A DNA stretch of 64,000 bases from JAFDBW01 sp963723355 (GTDB taxonomy: Bacteria > Desulfobacterota > Desulfuromonadia > Desulfuromonadales > BM103). Each line of letters starts with the position of its first letter. Within the stretch, counting starts at the first letter, position 1. Shown here piece by piece: positions 27,545 through 36,602 of the stretch. The position numbers and the translations under genes are program-made. Below the pieces are notes generated by a model that worked only from the letters and a program-made list of their open reading frames with translations, was not told where the DNA came from and ran no database searches. Where the stretch lies: assembly GCA_963723355.1 (NCBI GenBank), contig CAVRQQ010000020.1:48572-112571 (forward strand). Reading direction: 5' to 3'.

Positions 27545-29393
27545 TCAGCGTTTCAAAACAACCGCCAGAATGGCTGTCGCAGCGGGCGTGACGCCCGGTA
27601 TCCGCCCGGCCTGTCCAAGGGTTCTTGGCGAGACCTGTTTGAGCTTTTCGCGCACCTCGGCGGAGAGGCCATGAACAATTTCGTAATCAAACCCGGCGGG
27701 GATCACCAGGTTTTCCAGTCGCCGGAAACGCTCGACCTGTTCCTGCTGGCGTCGAATGTACCCGGCATATTTGACCTCGGTTTCCAGTTCGCTGCGCACC
27801 TCCAGGGGAAGTTCGGCCAATTCGTCGTTAAGAAAACCGAGCTCATCGAGGCTGATCTCCGGTCGACGCAACAGCTCTTCAAGCGAAGCGCCATTTTTCA
27901 ATTCCTGCAGATTGAGCCGCTCAAGGGCTTGCTGGTGACCAGGCGAAACACGCGTCTCGCGCAACAGCTCATAACCTCGCGCCATATCCGCGAGTTTCGC
28001 GGAGAAGCGCTCCCAGCGCTCATCTGTCAACAGGCCAACCTCCCTGCCAATCGGGCTGAGTCGCTGATCGGCGTTGTCTTCCCTGAGCAGGAGTCGATAT
28101 TCGGCTCGCGAAGTGAACATCCGGTAGGGTTCTTTGGCCCCCAGGTTGACCAGGTCATCAACCAGAACACCCAAATAACCCTGGTCACGACCGATAATCA
28201 CCGGCTCGCGACCGGTGACCTGTAACACCGCGTTGATTCCCGCCAGAAGGCCCTGGGCGCCGGCCTCTTCGTAACCGGAGGTTCCGTTAATCTGGCCCGC
28301 ATGGTAAAGCCCTCGCAGAGCCTTGGTTTCCAGGGTGGGCTGCAGTTGAATCGGGTCGACGTAATCGTACTCGATGGCATAGCCAGGCCGCATAATCTCA
28401 ACCTGTTCCAGGCCCGGCATGGTCCTGAGGTAGGCCAGCTGTACATCGACCGGCAAGGAGGTGGACACACCGTTCGGATAGATCTCGCCGCTGGCAAGCC
28501 CTTCCGGCTCCAGAAAAATCTGGTGCTGTTCTTTGTCCGGGAAGCGCACCACCTTGTCTTCGATTGATGGGCAATAACGCGGTCCGACACCTTCAATCAC
28601 CCCGGAATACAGCGGTGAGCGGTCAAGGCCACGACGAATCACTTCGTGGGTCCGAGCGTTGGTGTAGGTGATATGACAAGGTACCTGGGGACGATCTATG
28701 CTAGGAGTGTCTGCTGAAAAGGGTTTTGGGTTTGGGTCCCCCGGCTGGGCTTCAAGTCGGGAAAAATCAATCGTCGACGCAGCCAGACCGCGGCGGTGTG
28801 CCGGTTTTCAGGCGTCCGACACTGAACCCAAGGGCGCGCAAGTGGTCCGACAACCCCTCCGAAGGCGGTTCTCCTGCCCGTCCGCCAGGGTAATGCACCA
28901 AGCCAACATGGATCAGGCCGCGCATGAAGGTGCCGGTGGTCAGAATCACCGCCGGGGCCATAAAGCGTAAACCGTCCCTGGTCTCAACACCACAAACCCG
29001 CTCGCCCTCTACAACCAGCTTAACGACCTGGCCCTGCTTCAGATCAACACCGGGCTGCCCTTCGATAACCTGCTTCATGCGGGCACGATAGAGGTCGCGA
29101 TCGGCCTGGGCCCTGGAGGCCCTGACAGCCGGGCCCTTTTTCGTATTCAGAACACGAAACTGGATTCCGGTCGCATCGATATTTCTTGCCATCTCGCCGC
29201 CCAGCGCGTCGATCTCACGCACCAGGTGCCCTTTGGCCAGGCCGCCAATAGCAGGGTTGCAGGACATCTGTGCCACAGCATCGAGGTTGAGGGTTAAGAG
29301 CAGGGCTCGACAGCCCATGCGGGCGACCGCGAGTGCCGCCTCACAACCGGCATGGCCGGCACCAACAACTATGACATCGTAGTTTTCTGCCAA
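27545..29393 (-). CDS. mnmG: tRNA uridine-5-carboxymethylaminomethyl modification enzyme MnmG (one frame break)
   Basis: About 615 residues joined, normal length. N-terminal FAD-binding VIVVGAGHAGCEAALAVARM, MSCNPAIGGLAKGHLVREID and PAVRASRAQADRDLYRARM, then GLYHAGQINGTSGYEEAGAQ and the C-terminal helical region ending GVTPAATAILAVVLKR. MnmG works with MnmE to modify wobble U34 in tRNAs. One extra base at about 28787 shifts the frame between LKTGTPPR and LAASTIDFSRLEA; the joined sequence reads naturally through DTPSIDRPQVPCHITYTN. The start at 29393 is 36 bp from a parS site. Confidence 0.95.
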
Positions 29394-29429
29394 AACAACC
29401 TCATCCTCAAAAACTTTCGTTGAGCCTGG

Positions 29430-29445
29430 TGTTCCACGTGAAACA
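29430..29445 (+). promoter_or_regulatory. parS site 1
   Basis: TGTTCCACGTGAAACA matches the chromosomal parS consensus TGTTNCACGTGAAACA at every position. It lies between mnmG and mnmE, 3.5 kb from parAB. Confidence 0.92.
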
Positions 29446-29467
29446 AGGCGTTAAGACCCCCTGGCCA

Positions 29468-29483
29468 CGTTTCACGTGGAACA
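29468..29483 (-). promoter_or_regulatory. parS site 2 (inverted)
   Basis: Read on the minus strand: TGTTCCACGTGAAACG, one terminal mismatch to the consensus. It lies 22 bp from site 1 in opposite orientation and 6 bp past the mnmE stop. Confidence 0.85.
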
Positions 29484-29488
29484 GCCAC

Positions 29489-30862
29489 TTATTTACCGAT
29501 ACAGAACCGACTGAAAATCTGTTCCAGGATCTCGTCCGGCGTGGTTTCCCCGGTAATCTGGCCGAGCGCGCCAAGCACCTCGCGCAGGTCCATCGCCAGG
29601 CACTCGCGGGGAGCGGCCGCGGCCGCCGAGAGAAAGAGTTCATCAAGTGCCTTTTTCCCGCTCAACAGAGCATCACGGTGGCGACGTTCGGTTATCACGA
29701 CCCCTTCGTTGTCGGCGAGGGATGACTCTTCCGTAAGGTGCCTGACAATTGCTTGACCAAGATCGGTCATGCCTTGATTATACTTTGCCGACACGGCAAC
29801 CCGGTGCTCGAACCCGGCAAGCCTTGAAACATCGCAGTGCTGGGCCTGGTCAGATTTATTGATTACAACCAGCGTCTTGTCCGGACGACACAGCTCAAGG
29901 GCCAGAAGGTCTTCATCGTGTAGCGGAACAGAACCATCTATCACCATCAGAATCAGATCTGCTGAAGACGCCTTGTCCCGTGCCCGGCGTACACCCTCTT
30001 GCTCAACCGGGTCGTCCGTATCACGCACGCCGGCCGCATCGATCAGACGCACCGGGAACCCGGCCAGCACCAGCTGTTCTTCCAGGGTGTCACGGGTCGT
30101 ACCGGCGACTTCGGTAACGATGGCCCGGGATTCACCAAGAATGGCGTTCATCAACGAGCTCTTGCCGACATTCGGGCGACCCAGGATCAGGACACTGATC
30201 CCCTCACGCAGGACCCGACCAAGATCGAAACTTTCGGCCAAGGCGTTCATTTGTCCTGCAACCCGGTGAAGCGGATCGAGCAGGGCCGGGAGGTCCAGTT
30301 CGCCAACCTCGTCATCGGGAAAATCAATATGGGCTTCCAGTAGCGCCAGGGCCTCCTTGACTTGCTGTGAAAAAAGGTATATCTCCCGGGATAACCGGCC
30401 ATTTAGCTGGTCTACAGCAACCCGGCTCGCTCGCTCCGAACGGGCCCGGATCACTTCGATCACAGCCTCCGCCTGAGCCAGATCGAGACGACCATTCAGA
30501 AATGCGCGCTGGGTAAACTCGCCGGGACCGGCCATCTTTGCGCCGGTTTCGAGAAAAAGGTCGAGAACGCAGCGCAGAACCTGGGCGCCGCCATGGCAAT
30601 GGACCTCAACGACATCTTCACCAGTGTACGAGCGGGGACCACGCATAATAACCGCCAGGACTTCATCAACCAGTTCATCGCGACCGTTATAAAGACCGCC
30701 CAAATACAGTCGGTGCGATTCCATCTTTGCGGGGGGGGTGGTTTTGCTGCGGAACACCTCCGCAAGGCAGGCGGCTGCCCGTGAACCAGACAGGCGGACG
30801 ATACCGATACCGCCCTCGCCGGGCGGAGTAGCTGGGGCGACAATCGTATCGGTTGACAGCAT
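29489..30862 (-). CDS. mnmE: tRNA modification GTPase MnmE
   Basis: A 457-residue intact protein. The start at 30862 (MLSTDTIVAPATPPGEGGIG) is 1 bp after the jag stop; a longer frame to 30955 overlaps jag and is rejected. The formyl-THF-binding N-domain, the GTPase G1 GRPNVGKSSLMNAIL, G2/G3 VAGTTRDTLEEQLVL and DAAGVRDTDD, G4 NKSD and the C-terminal catalytic FCIGK are present. With MnmG it installs the cmnm5 group on tRNA wobble uridine. Confidence 0.97.
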   Translation of the reverse strand: MLSTDTIVAPATPPGEGGIGIVRLSGSRAAACLAEVFRSKTTPPAKMESHRLYLGGLYNGRDELVDEVLAVIMRGPRSYTGEDVVEVHCHGGAQVLRCVLDLFLETGAKMAGPGEFTQRAFLNGRLDLAQAEAVIEVIRARSERASRVAVDQLNGRLSREIYLFSQQVKEALALLEAHIDFPDDEVGELDLPALLDPLHRVAGQMNALAESFDLGRVLREGISVLILGRPNVGKSSLMNAILGESRAIVTEVAGTTRDTLEEQLVLAGFPVRLIDAAGVRDTDDPVEQEGVRRARDKASSADLILMVIDGSVPLHDEDLLALELCRPDKTLVVINKSDQAQHCDVSRLAGFEHRVAVSAKYNQGMTDLGQAIVRHLTEESSLADNEGVVITERRHRDALLSGKKALDELFLSAAAAAPRECLAMDLREVLGALGQITGETTPDEILEQIFSRFCIGK

Positions 30863-30863
30863 G

Positions 30864-31118
30864 TTAGCCCCGTTTCTGCAGAACGACGACCCTGCGATCC
30901 CCCTCGTGATCCTTTGCTCGGGATTCAGGGCCAGGGTTCTGCTTGAAAAAGTCATGCAAAACGCGACGTTCGTTGTGTTTGCGGGGTGGGGTGGTTGCCG
31001 GCCGGCCGGCCTGATGCACCCAGGAGATCAAACGCCGAACCCCGCGGTTAAGACAGTCTGTGTGATGCTGACGGTAGCTGTTGACCGTCACTTCAGCGGT
31101 CAGGAGGTCCGGCTTCAT
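30864..31118 (-). CDS. Short R3H-domain protein in the jag position
   Basis: Only 84 residues. The second half, RRVLHDFFKQNPGPESRAKD followed by RRVVVLQKRG, resembles the R3H nucleic-acid-binding end of Jag (SpoIIIJ-associated protein), and VTVNSYRQHH resembles the last strand of Jag's KH region. It lies exactly where jag lies in many bacteria, 9 bp after yidC and 1 bp before mnmE. The N-terminal Jag domain and most of the KH domain are absent. Either this lineage carries a short form or upstream sequence was lost; yidC is intact and leaves no room for more coding sequence. A function in RNA binding is inferred from the domain only. Confidence 0.6.
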   Translation of the reverse strand: MKPDLLTAEVTVNSYRQHHTDCLNRGVRRLISWVHQAGRPATTPPRKHNERRVLHDFFKQNPGPESRAKDHEGDRRVVVLQKRG

Positions 31119-31127
31119 GGTTCAGGT

Positions 31128-32774
31128 TCAGGCTTTTTTACGATGGATAAAATACTGCTGAAGTATCGTCAGAAGATTATTCACCAGCCAGTAGATGACT
31201 AAACCCGAAGGGAAATTAAGAAACATGAAAGTGAAGATGATCGGCATCATCATGAAGATCTTGGCCTGCATCGGGTCGGCCGTCGTCGGTGTCATCTTCT
31301 GCTGCACAAACATGCTCGCGCCCATCAGCAAAGGGGTAATGTAGTAGGGGTCCTTAGCCGAAAGGTCCGTCAACCAGAAGGCGAAGTCAGCGTGACGCAA
31401 GGCTATCGAATCAAGCAAAACTTTGTACAGGGCAAAGAAAACCGGTATCTGCACCAGCATCGGCAAACACCCGCCGAGCGGGTTGACACTGTGGGTCTTG
31501 TACAGCGCCATCATCTCCTTGTTGAGCCGCTCCTTGTCACCGGCATGTTTTTCCCGCAGCTTCTGCATCTCCGGCTGCAGCTTCTGCATTGCCTTCATCG
31601 ATGAGTAGCTCTTGTGTGTCAGCGGCCAGAAGATGATCTTGATCAGGACCGTCAGAAGGATAATGGCGACCCCGTAATTCTTGAAATACCCGTAGAAGAA
31701 GGTAAGCACCAGGAACAGTGGCTGGGCGAGGATGTTGAAAAAACCGAAGTGCACGACCTTGTCGAGGTTGTGACCCGCTGCTTTGAGTTGTTCGGCGTCT
31801 TTCGGGCCGATGAAGACCAGGTAGTCGAGAGCTTTACGTTCGCCGGGTTGCAGGGTGATAACCGGTGTTTCGATCAGGTTCTCGACTGCGTCGCCTTTGC
31901 GGCGTATTTCGATACGCTCGCTCGAGCCGGTTCCCGGAACCACCACGGAGAGGAAATACTTGGTCTGAAAAGAGGTCCAGGAGACATCCGCGCCGTAAGC
32001 CACAGATCCTTCTTTCAGGTCATCGACGTCAACTTCCTCGATTTCTTCTTTGATCAATGTTGCCGGACCGATGAACGAATACATATCATGCATGTTCGAG
32101 TCCTGGTTTTCATCCCAGCGCTGCACCAGTGCGAAACCGAGACTGCCCCGTAAAGGCGTTGCCGCCGTGTTGGCCAACTCCATCGTTGTATCAATAGTAT
32201 AGCGATCACCGAGCAACCTGTAGGTCTTCACATACTGCATGCCGTTGGCGGCAACATGTTTAAAACGCAACTCATATTGTGCGTCTCCGTTGATCTCGAC
32301 CAGGTTTGCCGACGCGGTCTCGAAGCGGGCATCTTCGTTGAGAACAAAACCCTCTGTGCCGGTCGTGCGCAAGGTTGCATAGCGCAGGGGGCCAGATTCG
32401 AACATCTGGACAGGTGGGGCATCTTCTGCTGCTGTGGCCTTGTAATCCTTTAATTTGAAAGAAACCAGCCGGGCTCCCTGCGTGGTAAAAACCGCCTGGT
32501 ACTTGTCGGTTTCGACGGTTATTTCGCGGCCCGGCACAGAGTTGTCGGTCACAGCGGGAGAGACTGTGCCCGCTTCATTGAGCGGCTGAATCTTCGCCGG
32601 CCCAGGAGTAATTGTCGGAGCCGCGGTCTCGGCCGTTGCCTGATCGGCGGCGGGCGGCTCGGTTGGCGTCACCTGTTCCTGTTTAACGGGTGGGAAAAGT
32701 ATGGAAAACCCAAGCCATACCGCTAACATAAGGGACATGGCAAGGATAAGGTTTTTATTTTCAGATGAATTCAT
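31128..32774 (-). CDS. yidC: Membrane protein insertase YidC
   Basis: A 548-residue intact protein. The N-terminal helix (NLILAMSLMLAVWLGFSILF) is followed by the large periplasmic beta-supersandwich domain of Gram-negative YidC and then the conserved C-terminal core: YGVAIILLTVLIKIIFWPLT, HKSYSSMKAMQKLQPEMQKL and NPLGGCLPMLVQIPVFFALY. It inserts proteins into the inner membrane with or without Sec. Part of rpmH-rnpA-yidD-yidC-jag-mnmE. Confidence 0.98.
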   Translation of the reverse strand: MNSSENKNLILAMSLMLAVWLGFSILFPPVKQEQVTPTEPPAADQATAETAAPTITPGPAKIQPLNEAGTVSPAVTDNSVPGREITVETDKYQAVFTTQGARLVSFKLKDYKATAAEDAPPVQMFESGPLRYATLRTTGTEGFVLNEDARFETASANLVEINGDAQYELRFKHVAANGMQYVKTYRLLGDRYTIDTTMELANTAATPLRGSLGFALVQRWDENQDSNMHDMYSFIGPATLIKEEIEEVDVDDLKEGSVAYGADVSWTSFQTKYFLSVVVPGTGSSERIEIRRKGDAVENLIETPVITLQPGERKALDYLVFIGPKDAEQLKAAGHNLDKVVHFGFFNILAQPLFLVLTFFYGYFKNYGVAIILLTVLIKIIFWPLTHKSYSSMKAMQKLQPEMQKLREKHAGDKERLNKEMMALYKTHSVNPLGGCLPMLVQIPVFFALYKVLLDSIALRHADFAFWLTDLSAKDPYYITPLLMGASMFVQQKMTPTTADPMQAKIFMMMPIIFTFMFLNFPSGLVIYWLVNNLLTILQQYFIHRKKA

Positions 32775-32792
32775 GACAAGAAAAACTCCTGG

Positions 32793-33017
32793 TTATGTAA
32801 GGTCCCGGTCAACCGGATCGTAGCCACCCGGATGCCAGGGGTGACACCTTGCCAGACGCTTGATTCCCAACCACAGTCCGTGCGCGGCACCATATCTGTT
32901 TACAGCATCCAGGGTATATCTGGAGCAGGAAGGATAAAAACGGCAGGCTGGTGGCATCAAGGGGGAAAGACAGGCCCGGTAAAAGCGAATGCCCGCTATG
33001 GCTAACCGCTTAATCAT
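32793..33017 (-). CDS. yidD: Membrane protein insertion efficiency factor YidD
   Basis: A 74-residue protein. RFYRACLSPLMPPACRFYPS, CSRYTLDAVNRYG and KRLARCHPWHPGGYDPV are the YidD (DUF37) signatures with conserved cysteines. The start at 33017 overlaps the end of rnpA by 8 bp; an in-frame upstream ATG at 33041 lies deeper in rnpA. An amphipathic membrane-associated helper of YidC insertion. Confidence 0.95.
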   Translation of the reverse strand: MIKRLAIAGIRFYRACLSPLMPPACRFYPSCSRYTLDAVNRYGAAHGLWLGIKRLARCHPWHPGGYDPVDRDLT

Positions 33018-33367
33018 GTTGATCGGTCTCCAGGCGGGCAAAGACTGTTAATAGTTCCCGGTCCACTTGCAAATGATCCAGGCGTCCGGCTTGGCGTTTG
33101 GCGACAACGGAAATGTCCATGGCCCGACCGAACTGTTTCTGGTGATGTCTGAAAAATTCTCGAATCCAGCGTTTGAGTCGATTCCGGCAAACAGCATTAC
33201 CAACCTTGCGACTCACGGTTATACCCAGGCGGGAGTTGTCCCGACCCGGGCTGGTAATCACAACAAAATGGGCTCGTGTGATAACGTTGTCCTTCCTGCC
33301 AGGCCCGTTGATATTCGCTGGACCGACAGATCCGGTGCGTCCTGGGGAAGGTTTGTTCACCTTTCAC
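33010..33367 (-). CDS. rnpA: Ribonuclease P protein component (one frame break)
   Basis: About 118 residues joined. The signature SRLGITVSRKVGNAVCRNRL and KRWIREFF identify RnpA, the protein cofactor of RNase P. The expected N-terminus (FPRTHRICRSSEYQRAWQEG, then QRYHTS) is found one frame over, from a GTG at 33367, so one extra base is inferred near 33271. Reading the C-terminal frame upstream gives a Gly/Pro-rich leader unlike RnpA. It sits 14 bp after rpmH. Confidence 0.88.
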
Positions 33368-33381
33368 CTTATGGTTCGGTG

Positions 33382-33531
33382 TTACTTGCTCGAAATTGTT
33401 GCAGCCAAACGCTTGCGGCCCCTGGCGCGCCGACGCCTGATAACGTTTGCGCCGGCTTTGGAACGCATCCGTTTGCGGAAACCGTGTGTACGCTTGCGAC
33501 TGATTCTGCTTGGTTGAAATGTACGTTTCAT
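33382..33531 (-). CDS. rpmH: 50S ribosomal protein L34
   Basis: A 49-residue protein, MKRTFQPSRISRKRTHGFRK, then RMRSKAGANVIRRRRARGRK and RLAATISSK. This is textbook L34 in its usual position as first gene of the rnpA operon beside dnaA. Highly basic, as expected for an rRNA-binding protein. Confidence 0.98.
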   Translation of the reverse strand: MKRTFQPSRISRKRTHGFRKRMRSKAGANVIRRRRARGRKRLAATISSK

Positions 33532-33584
33532 GGTCTTATCTGCTCCCGTTTAACAATCAAGATCTTGATTTTTGTGAAAAGCAC

Positions 33585-33613
33585 TTTTAAGCATAGTTGT
33601 CAATTAATGTCAA
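33585..33613 (-). promoter_or_regulatory. Sigma-70-type promoter for rpmH-rnpA operon
   Basis: On the minus strand, TTGACA (33613-33608) and TTAAAA (33590-33585) are 17 bp apart, 54 bp upstream of rpmH. Confidence 0.6.
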
Positions 33614-33749
33614 GAACGAAAAACTTTCGCAATATTGAACTGTTATTCTCAAGAGAATTTTCCCTTGCAATAAAAAACCGGCTCTGTTAGTCTTTGTTTC
33701 AAGTTTTCCACCCGATTATTTTTAACTAACCCATTGATTTTAGGTTGTT

Positions 33750-33790
33750 TTTAAGTTATCCACAGCTGTTTAAAAGTTTGTGGATAAATC
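33750..33790. other. DnaA boxes upstream of dnaA (part of oriC)
   Basis: TTATCCACA at 33756-33764 and TGTGGATAA at 33779-33787 are perfect DnaA boxes in inverted orientation, in an AT-rich 309-bp gap between rpmH and dnaA. They may serve dnaA autoregulation as well as initiation. Nothing else recognisable lies in 33614-33749. Confidence 0.85.
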
Positions 33791-33840
33791 CGTCACCACC
33801 ATCTCCGTCCGGAAACCGGTGAGTGATAAATGACGCAGGC

Positions 33841-35197
33841 ATGAGCAAACTCTGGGAAGACACCCTGACACACCTGGAACTGAACCTCAGTTCGCAACAT
33901 TTTTCTACCTGGATCAAACCGTTGAAACTCGTCAAGATCGAGCAGGATATGGTTTACCTGGAAGTTCCCAACCGGTTTGTTCTCGACTGGGTTAAAGACA
34001 ATTACAGTAAGCTTATTCAGAAGATTCTTGAAGAACTCTCTGCCGTGAATTATCGACTGCAATTCAGTGTAACCGGTCACGCCCGGGATGGTTTACCCCG
34101 GCCCGGTGAAAATACGAGAAATTCCTAACCTTCCTGTCAATAATCAGAAAAAGGCTGTCAACAACATTCATTCAGCAGACATTAATCTGAACCGCAAATA
34201 TTCGTTCGAAGAGTTTGTTTCCGGTTCATCCAACCAGTTTGCTTATGCTGCCGCGATGGCGGTCGCCAACAATCCGGCGACGACCTATAATCCTCTTTTC
34301 ATCTATGGTGGCGTCGGACTGGGCAAAACACACCTAGTGAACGCAATTGGCAACGCCATCTTGAACAAGTCGCCACAGATGCGGATATGTTACTACACAT
34401 CCGAAAAATTCATGAATGAGTTGATCAATTCGCTGCGTTATAACCGCATGGATGAATTCCGAAATAAATTCAGGTCTATGGATGTTCTGCTGATTGACGA
34501 TATCCAGTTCATTGCCGGCAAGGAACGTACCCAGGAAGAGTTTTTCCATACATTCAACGCGCTCTATGAATCTCACAAACAGATCATTGTCACCTCGGAT
34601 AAATTTCCCAAAGACATTCCCGGATTGGAAGAGAGGCTGCGTTCACGTTTCGAGTGGGGCTTGATTGCCGATATACAGCCGCCGGATGTTGAAACAAAAC
34701 TGGCCATTCTGAAAATGAAAGCAGAACAGAACAGCATCAAACTGCCAGAAGAGGTGTCCTCGTTTCTTGCCAATTCAGTTTGCAGTAACGTTCGGGAACT
34801 GGAAGGTTATCTGATCAGAATAGGAGCTTACGCAAGCCTCACCTCAACTCCGGTTTCTATTGAAATGGCGCGGGATGTTCTCAAGGATATCCTGGTTGAA
34901 CGCAACAAGGAACTCACCGTCGAGGAAATATTGAAAAGAGTCAGCAGTCATTTCAATATTAAAATTTCCGATATAAAATCTCCAAAGAGGTTAAAGGCCG
35001 TTGTCTTGCCAAGACAGATAGCCATGTATCTGTCACGACAGCTCACCTCGTCCTCCTATCCGGAAATTGGCGAACGATTTGGTGGTAAAGATCATTCAAC
35101 GATAATTCATGCCATTCGCAAGATAGAAAAGCTCATAGAAGAGGATTTTCAGTTAAGCAGTACAATCGAAAATCTAAAAAAGGAACTGACCAGTTGA
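33841..35197 (+). CDS. dnaA: Chromosomal replication initiator DnaA (one frame break)
   Basis: About 452 residues joined. Domain I begins MSKLWEDTLTHLELNLSSQH. Domain III has NPLFIYGGVGLGKTHLVNAI (Walker A), DVLLIDDIQFIAGKERTQEE (Walker B) and the Arg finger region RLRSRFEWGL. Domain IV has the DnaA signature GGKDHSTIIHAIRKIE. The frame changes by +1 in the linker domain II, near 34090, between FSVTG and PGPVKIREIPN. A GTG at 33823 is an alternative start, but MSKLWE fits the family better. The gene reads away from rpmH. Confidence 0.96.
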
Positions 35198-35400
35198 TAA
35201 GTTGTTCACAACAGGGGGGTATAACCTGGGGACAGATCAAGCCTAAACCAAAAGGCCCACTTATCCCCTTTTGGCAAACAACTTGTACCAGAAGTTATGC
35301 TGTAAATAAACAATTGTAATTAAAGGATAAATAACTTTATACAGGTATCAACAGCACCTATTACTACTACTATCTTTTAATTATTTATAGGTTCTATATT
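35198..35400. other. Origin of replication region between dnaA and dnaN
   Basis: An AT-rich 237-bp gap. It contains the DnaA-box variant TTGTTCACA (35202-35210), several TTAT-containing near-boxes, and CTATTACTACTACTATC (35358-35374), which resembles the DnaA-trio repeat that DnaA uses to open the duplex, directly followed by a very AT-rich stretch (35375-35410). With the boxes upstream of dnaA this suggests a bipartite oriC, as known in several phyla. Confidence 0.75.
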
Positions 35401-35434
35401 ATATAAGAATAACCTGTTGATTGAGGAGGACATC

Positions 35435-36547
35435 ATGAATTTCACCATAGAAAAAGAAGTTTTTCTCAAAGGACTGGCAAGAGTCCAGGGGATAGTCGAA
35501 AAGCGCAATACCATTCCCGTTCTTTCCAACGTTCTTTTGGAAGGCGTGGATGGTGAACTGTGTTTGACTGCAACGGATCTTGAGGTTGGTATGCAATCAA
35601 CCTATCCGGCGAAAATCCGCAAACCGGGTAAAATAACGGTTTCCGCAAAAAAACTTTATGAAATAATCAAGGAATTGCCGGACAGTGAAATAAGTTTCAA
35701 TGCCAAGGATAATTGCTGGATAGAAGTGGAGTGTGGCAAGGCACAATTCAATATTGTCGGTCTTTCGGCAGATGAATTTCCCAATTTTCCCAAACCGGAT
35801 AAAACCAGCTTTATTTCTCTAAAGAGTTCTCTCTGCAAGGAAATGATAGAGAAAACCTTTTTTGCCGTTTCCCAGGATGAAAGCAAGTACAATCTGAACG
35901 GTATTTTCTGTCAGGTTCAGGAAGGGACTGATAAACTGCGTCTGGTTGCCACGGATGGTCATCGCCTCTCGATGATTGATAAAACCATAGAAAAAACCGC
36001 AAGTGACGAACTGAATCGTGGAGTGATACTGCCTCGCAAAGGAATTCTCGAACTGAAGAAACTTGCTGAGGAGGGTGACGGAAATATTCAGTTAGGTTTC
36101 ATGGACAACAATGCCGTGGTCGGTAAAGATCAGACGGTAATTATCATGCGTCTGGTAGATGGTGAATTTCCCGATTACGGCAGGGTCATTCCAAAGAGTA
36201 ATGAGCAGCAGGCTTCAATCGCCGTCGACCCTTTTCTGCATGCGTTGCGACGCATGATTATTGTTTCAAGTGAAAAATCCCGCGGCGTGAAGATGAACCT
36301 GAAAGATAATCTTCTTGAAGTGTCATCATCCAATCCGGAGTTGGGTGATGCTCGCGAAGAGTTGGATGTCGAATATCAGGGGCCGGAGCTTTCAGTTGGT
36401 TTCAATGCACGTTATCTGCTGGATATATTGCAGGTCCAGGACCAGGATCGGATCAATATTATTCTCAAGGATAATCTGTCGCCGGGACTGATCAAGCCGG
36501 TCGATGATGATGGTTACCTGGCGGTAATCATGCCAATGCGACTCTAA
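35435..36547 (+). CDS. dnaN: DNA polymerase III beta sliding clamp
   Basis: A 370-residue intact protein. MNFTIEKEVFLKGLARVQGI, RNTIPVLSNVLLEG, RLVATDGHRLSM and the end ...YLAVIMPMRL are typical. The start at 35435 has GAGGAGG five to six bases upstream; a GTG/ATG-like start 18 bp earlier is less likely. The clamp tethers polymerase III and many repair partners. A terminator-like hairpin follows before recF. Confidence 0.97.
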   Translation: MNFTIEKEVFLKGLARVQGIVEKRNTIPVLSNVLLEGVDGELCLTATDLEVGMQSTYPAKIRKPGKITVSAKKLYEIIKELPDSEISFNAKDNCWIEVECGKAQFNIVGLSADEFPNFPKPDKTSFISLKSSLCKEMIEKTFFAVSQDESKYNLNGIFCQVQEGTDKLRLVATDGHRLSMIDKTIEKTASDELNRGVILPRKGILELKKLAEEGDGNIQLGFMDNNAVVGKDQTVIIMRLVDGEFPDYGRVIPKSNEQQASIAVDPFLHALRRMIIVSSEKSRGVKMNLKDNLLEVSSSNPELGDAREELDVEYQGPELSVGFNARYLLDILQVQDQDRINIILKDNLSPGLIKPVDDDGYLAVIMPMRL

Positions 36548-36561
36548 CAGGATTACCAGAG

Positions 36562-36589
36562 AAAAAGCCTTTTAATACAGGGCTTTTTT
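36562..36589 (+). terminator. Hairpin between dnaN and recF
   Basis: AAAAAGCC ... GGCTTTTTT stem with an 11-nt loop and a T-run. It ends immediately before the recF start region, so readthrough or an internal start is needed for recF. Confidence 0.65.
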
Positions 36590-36602
36590 CTTGATGGGGA
36601 GT

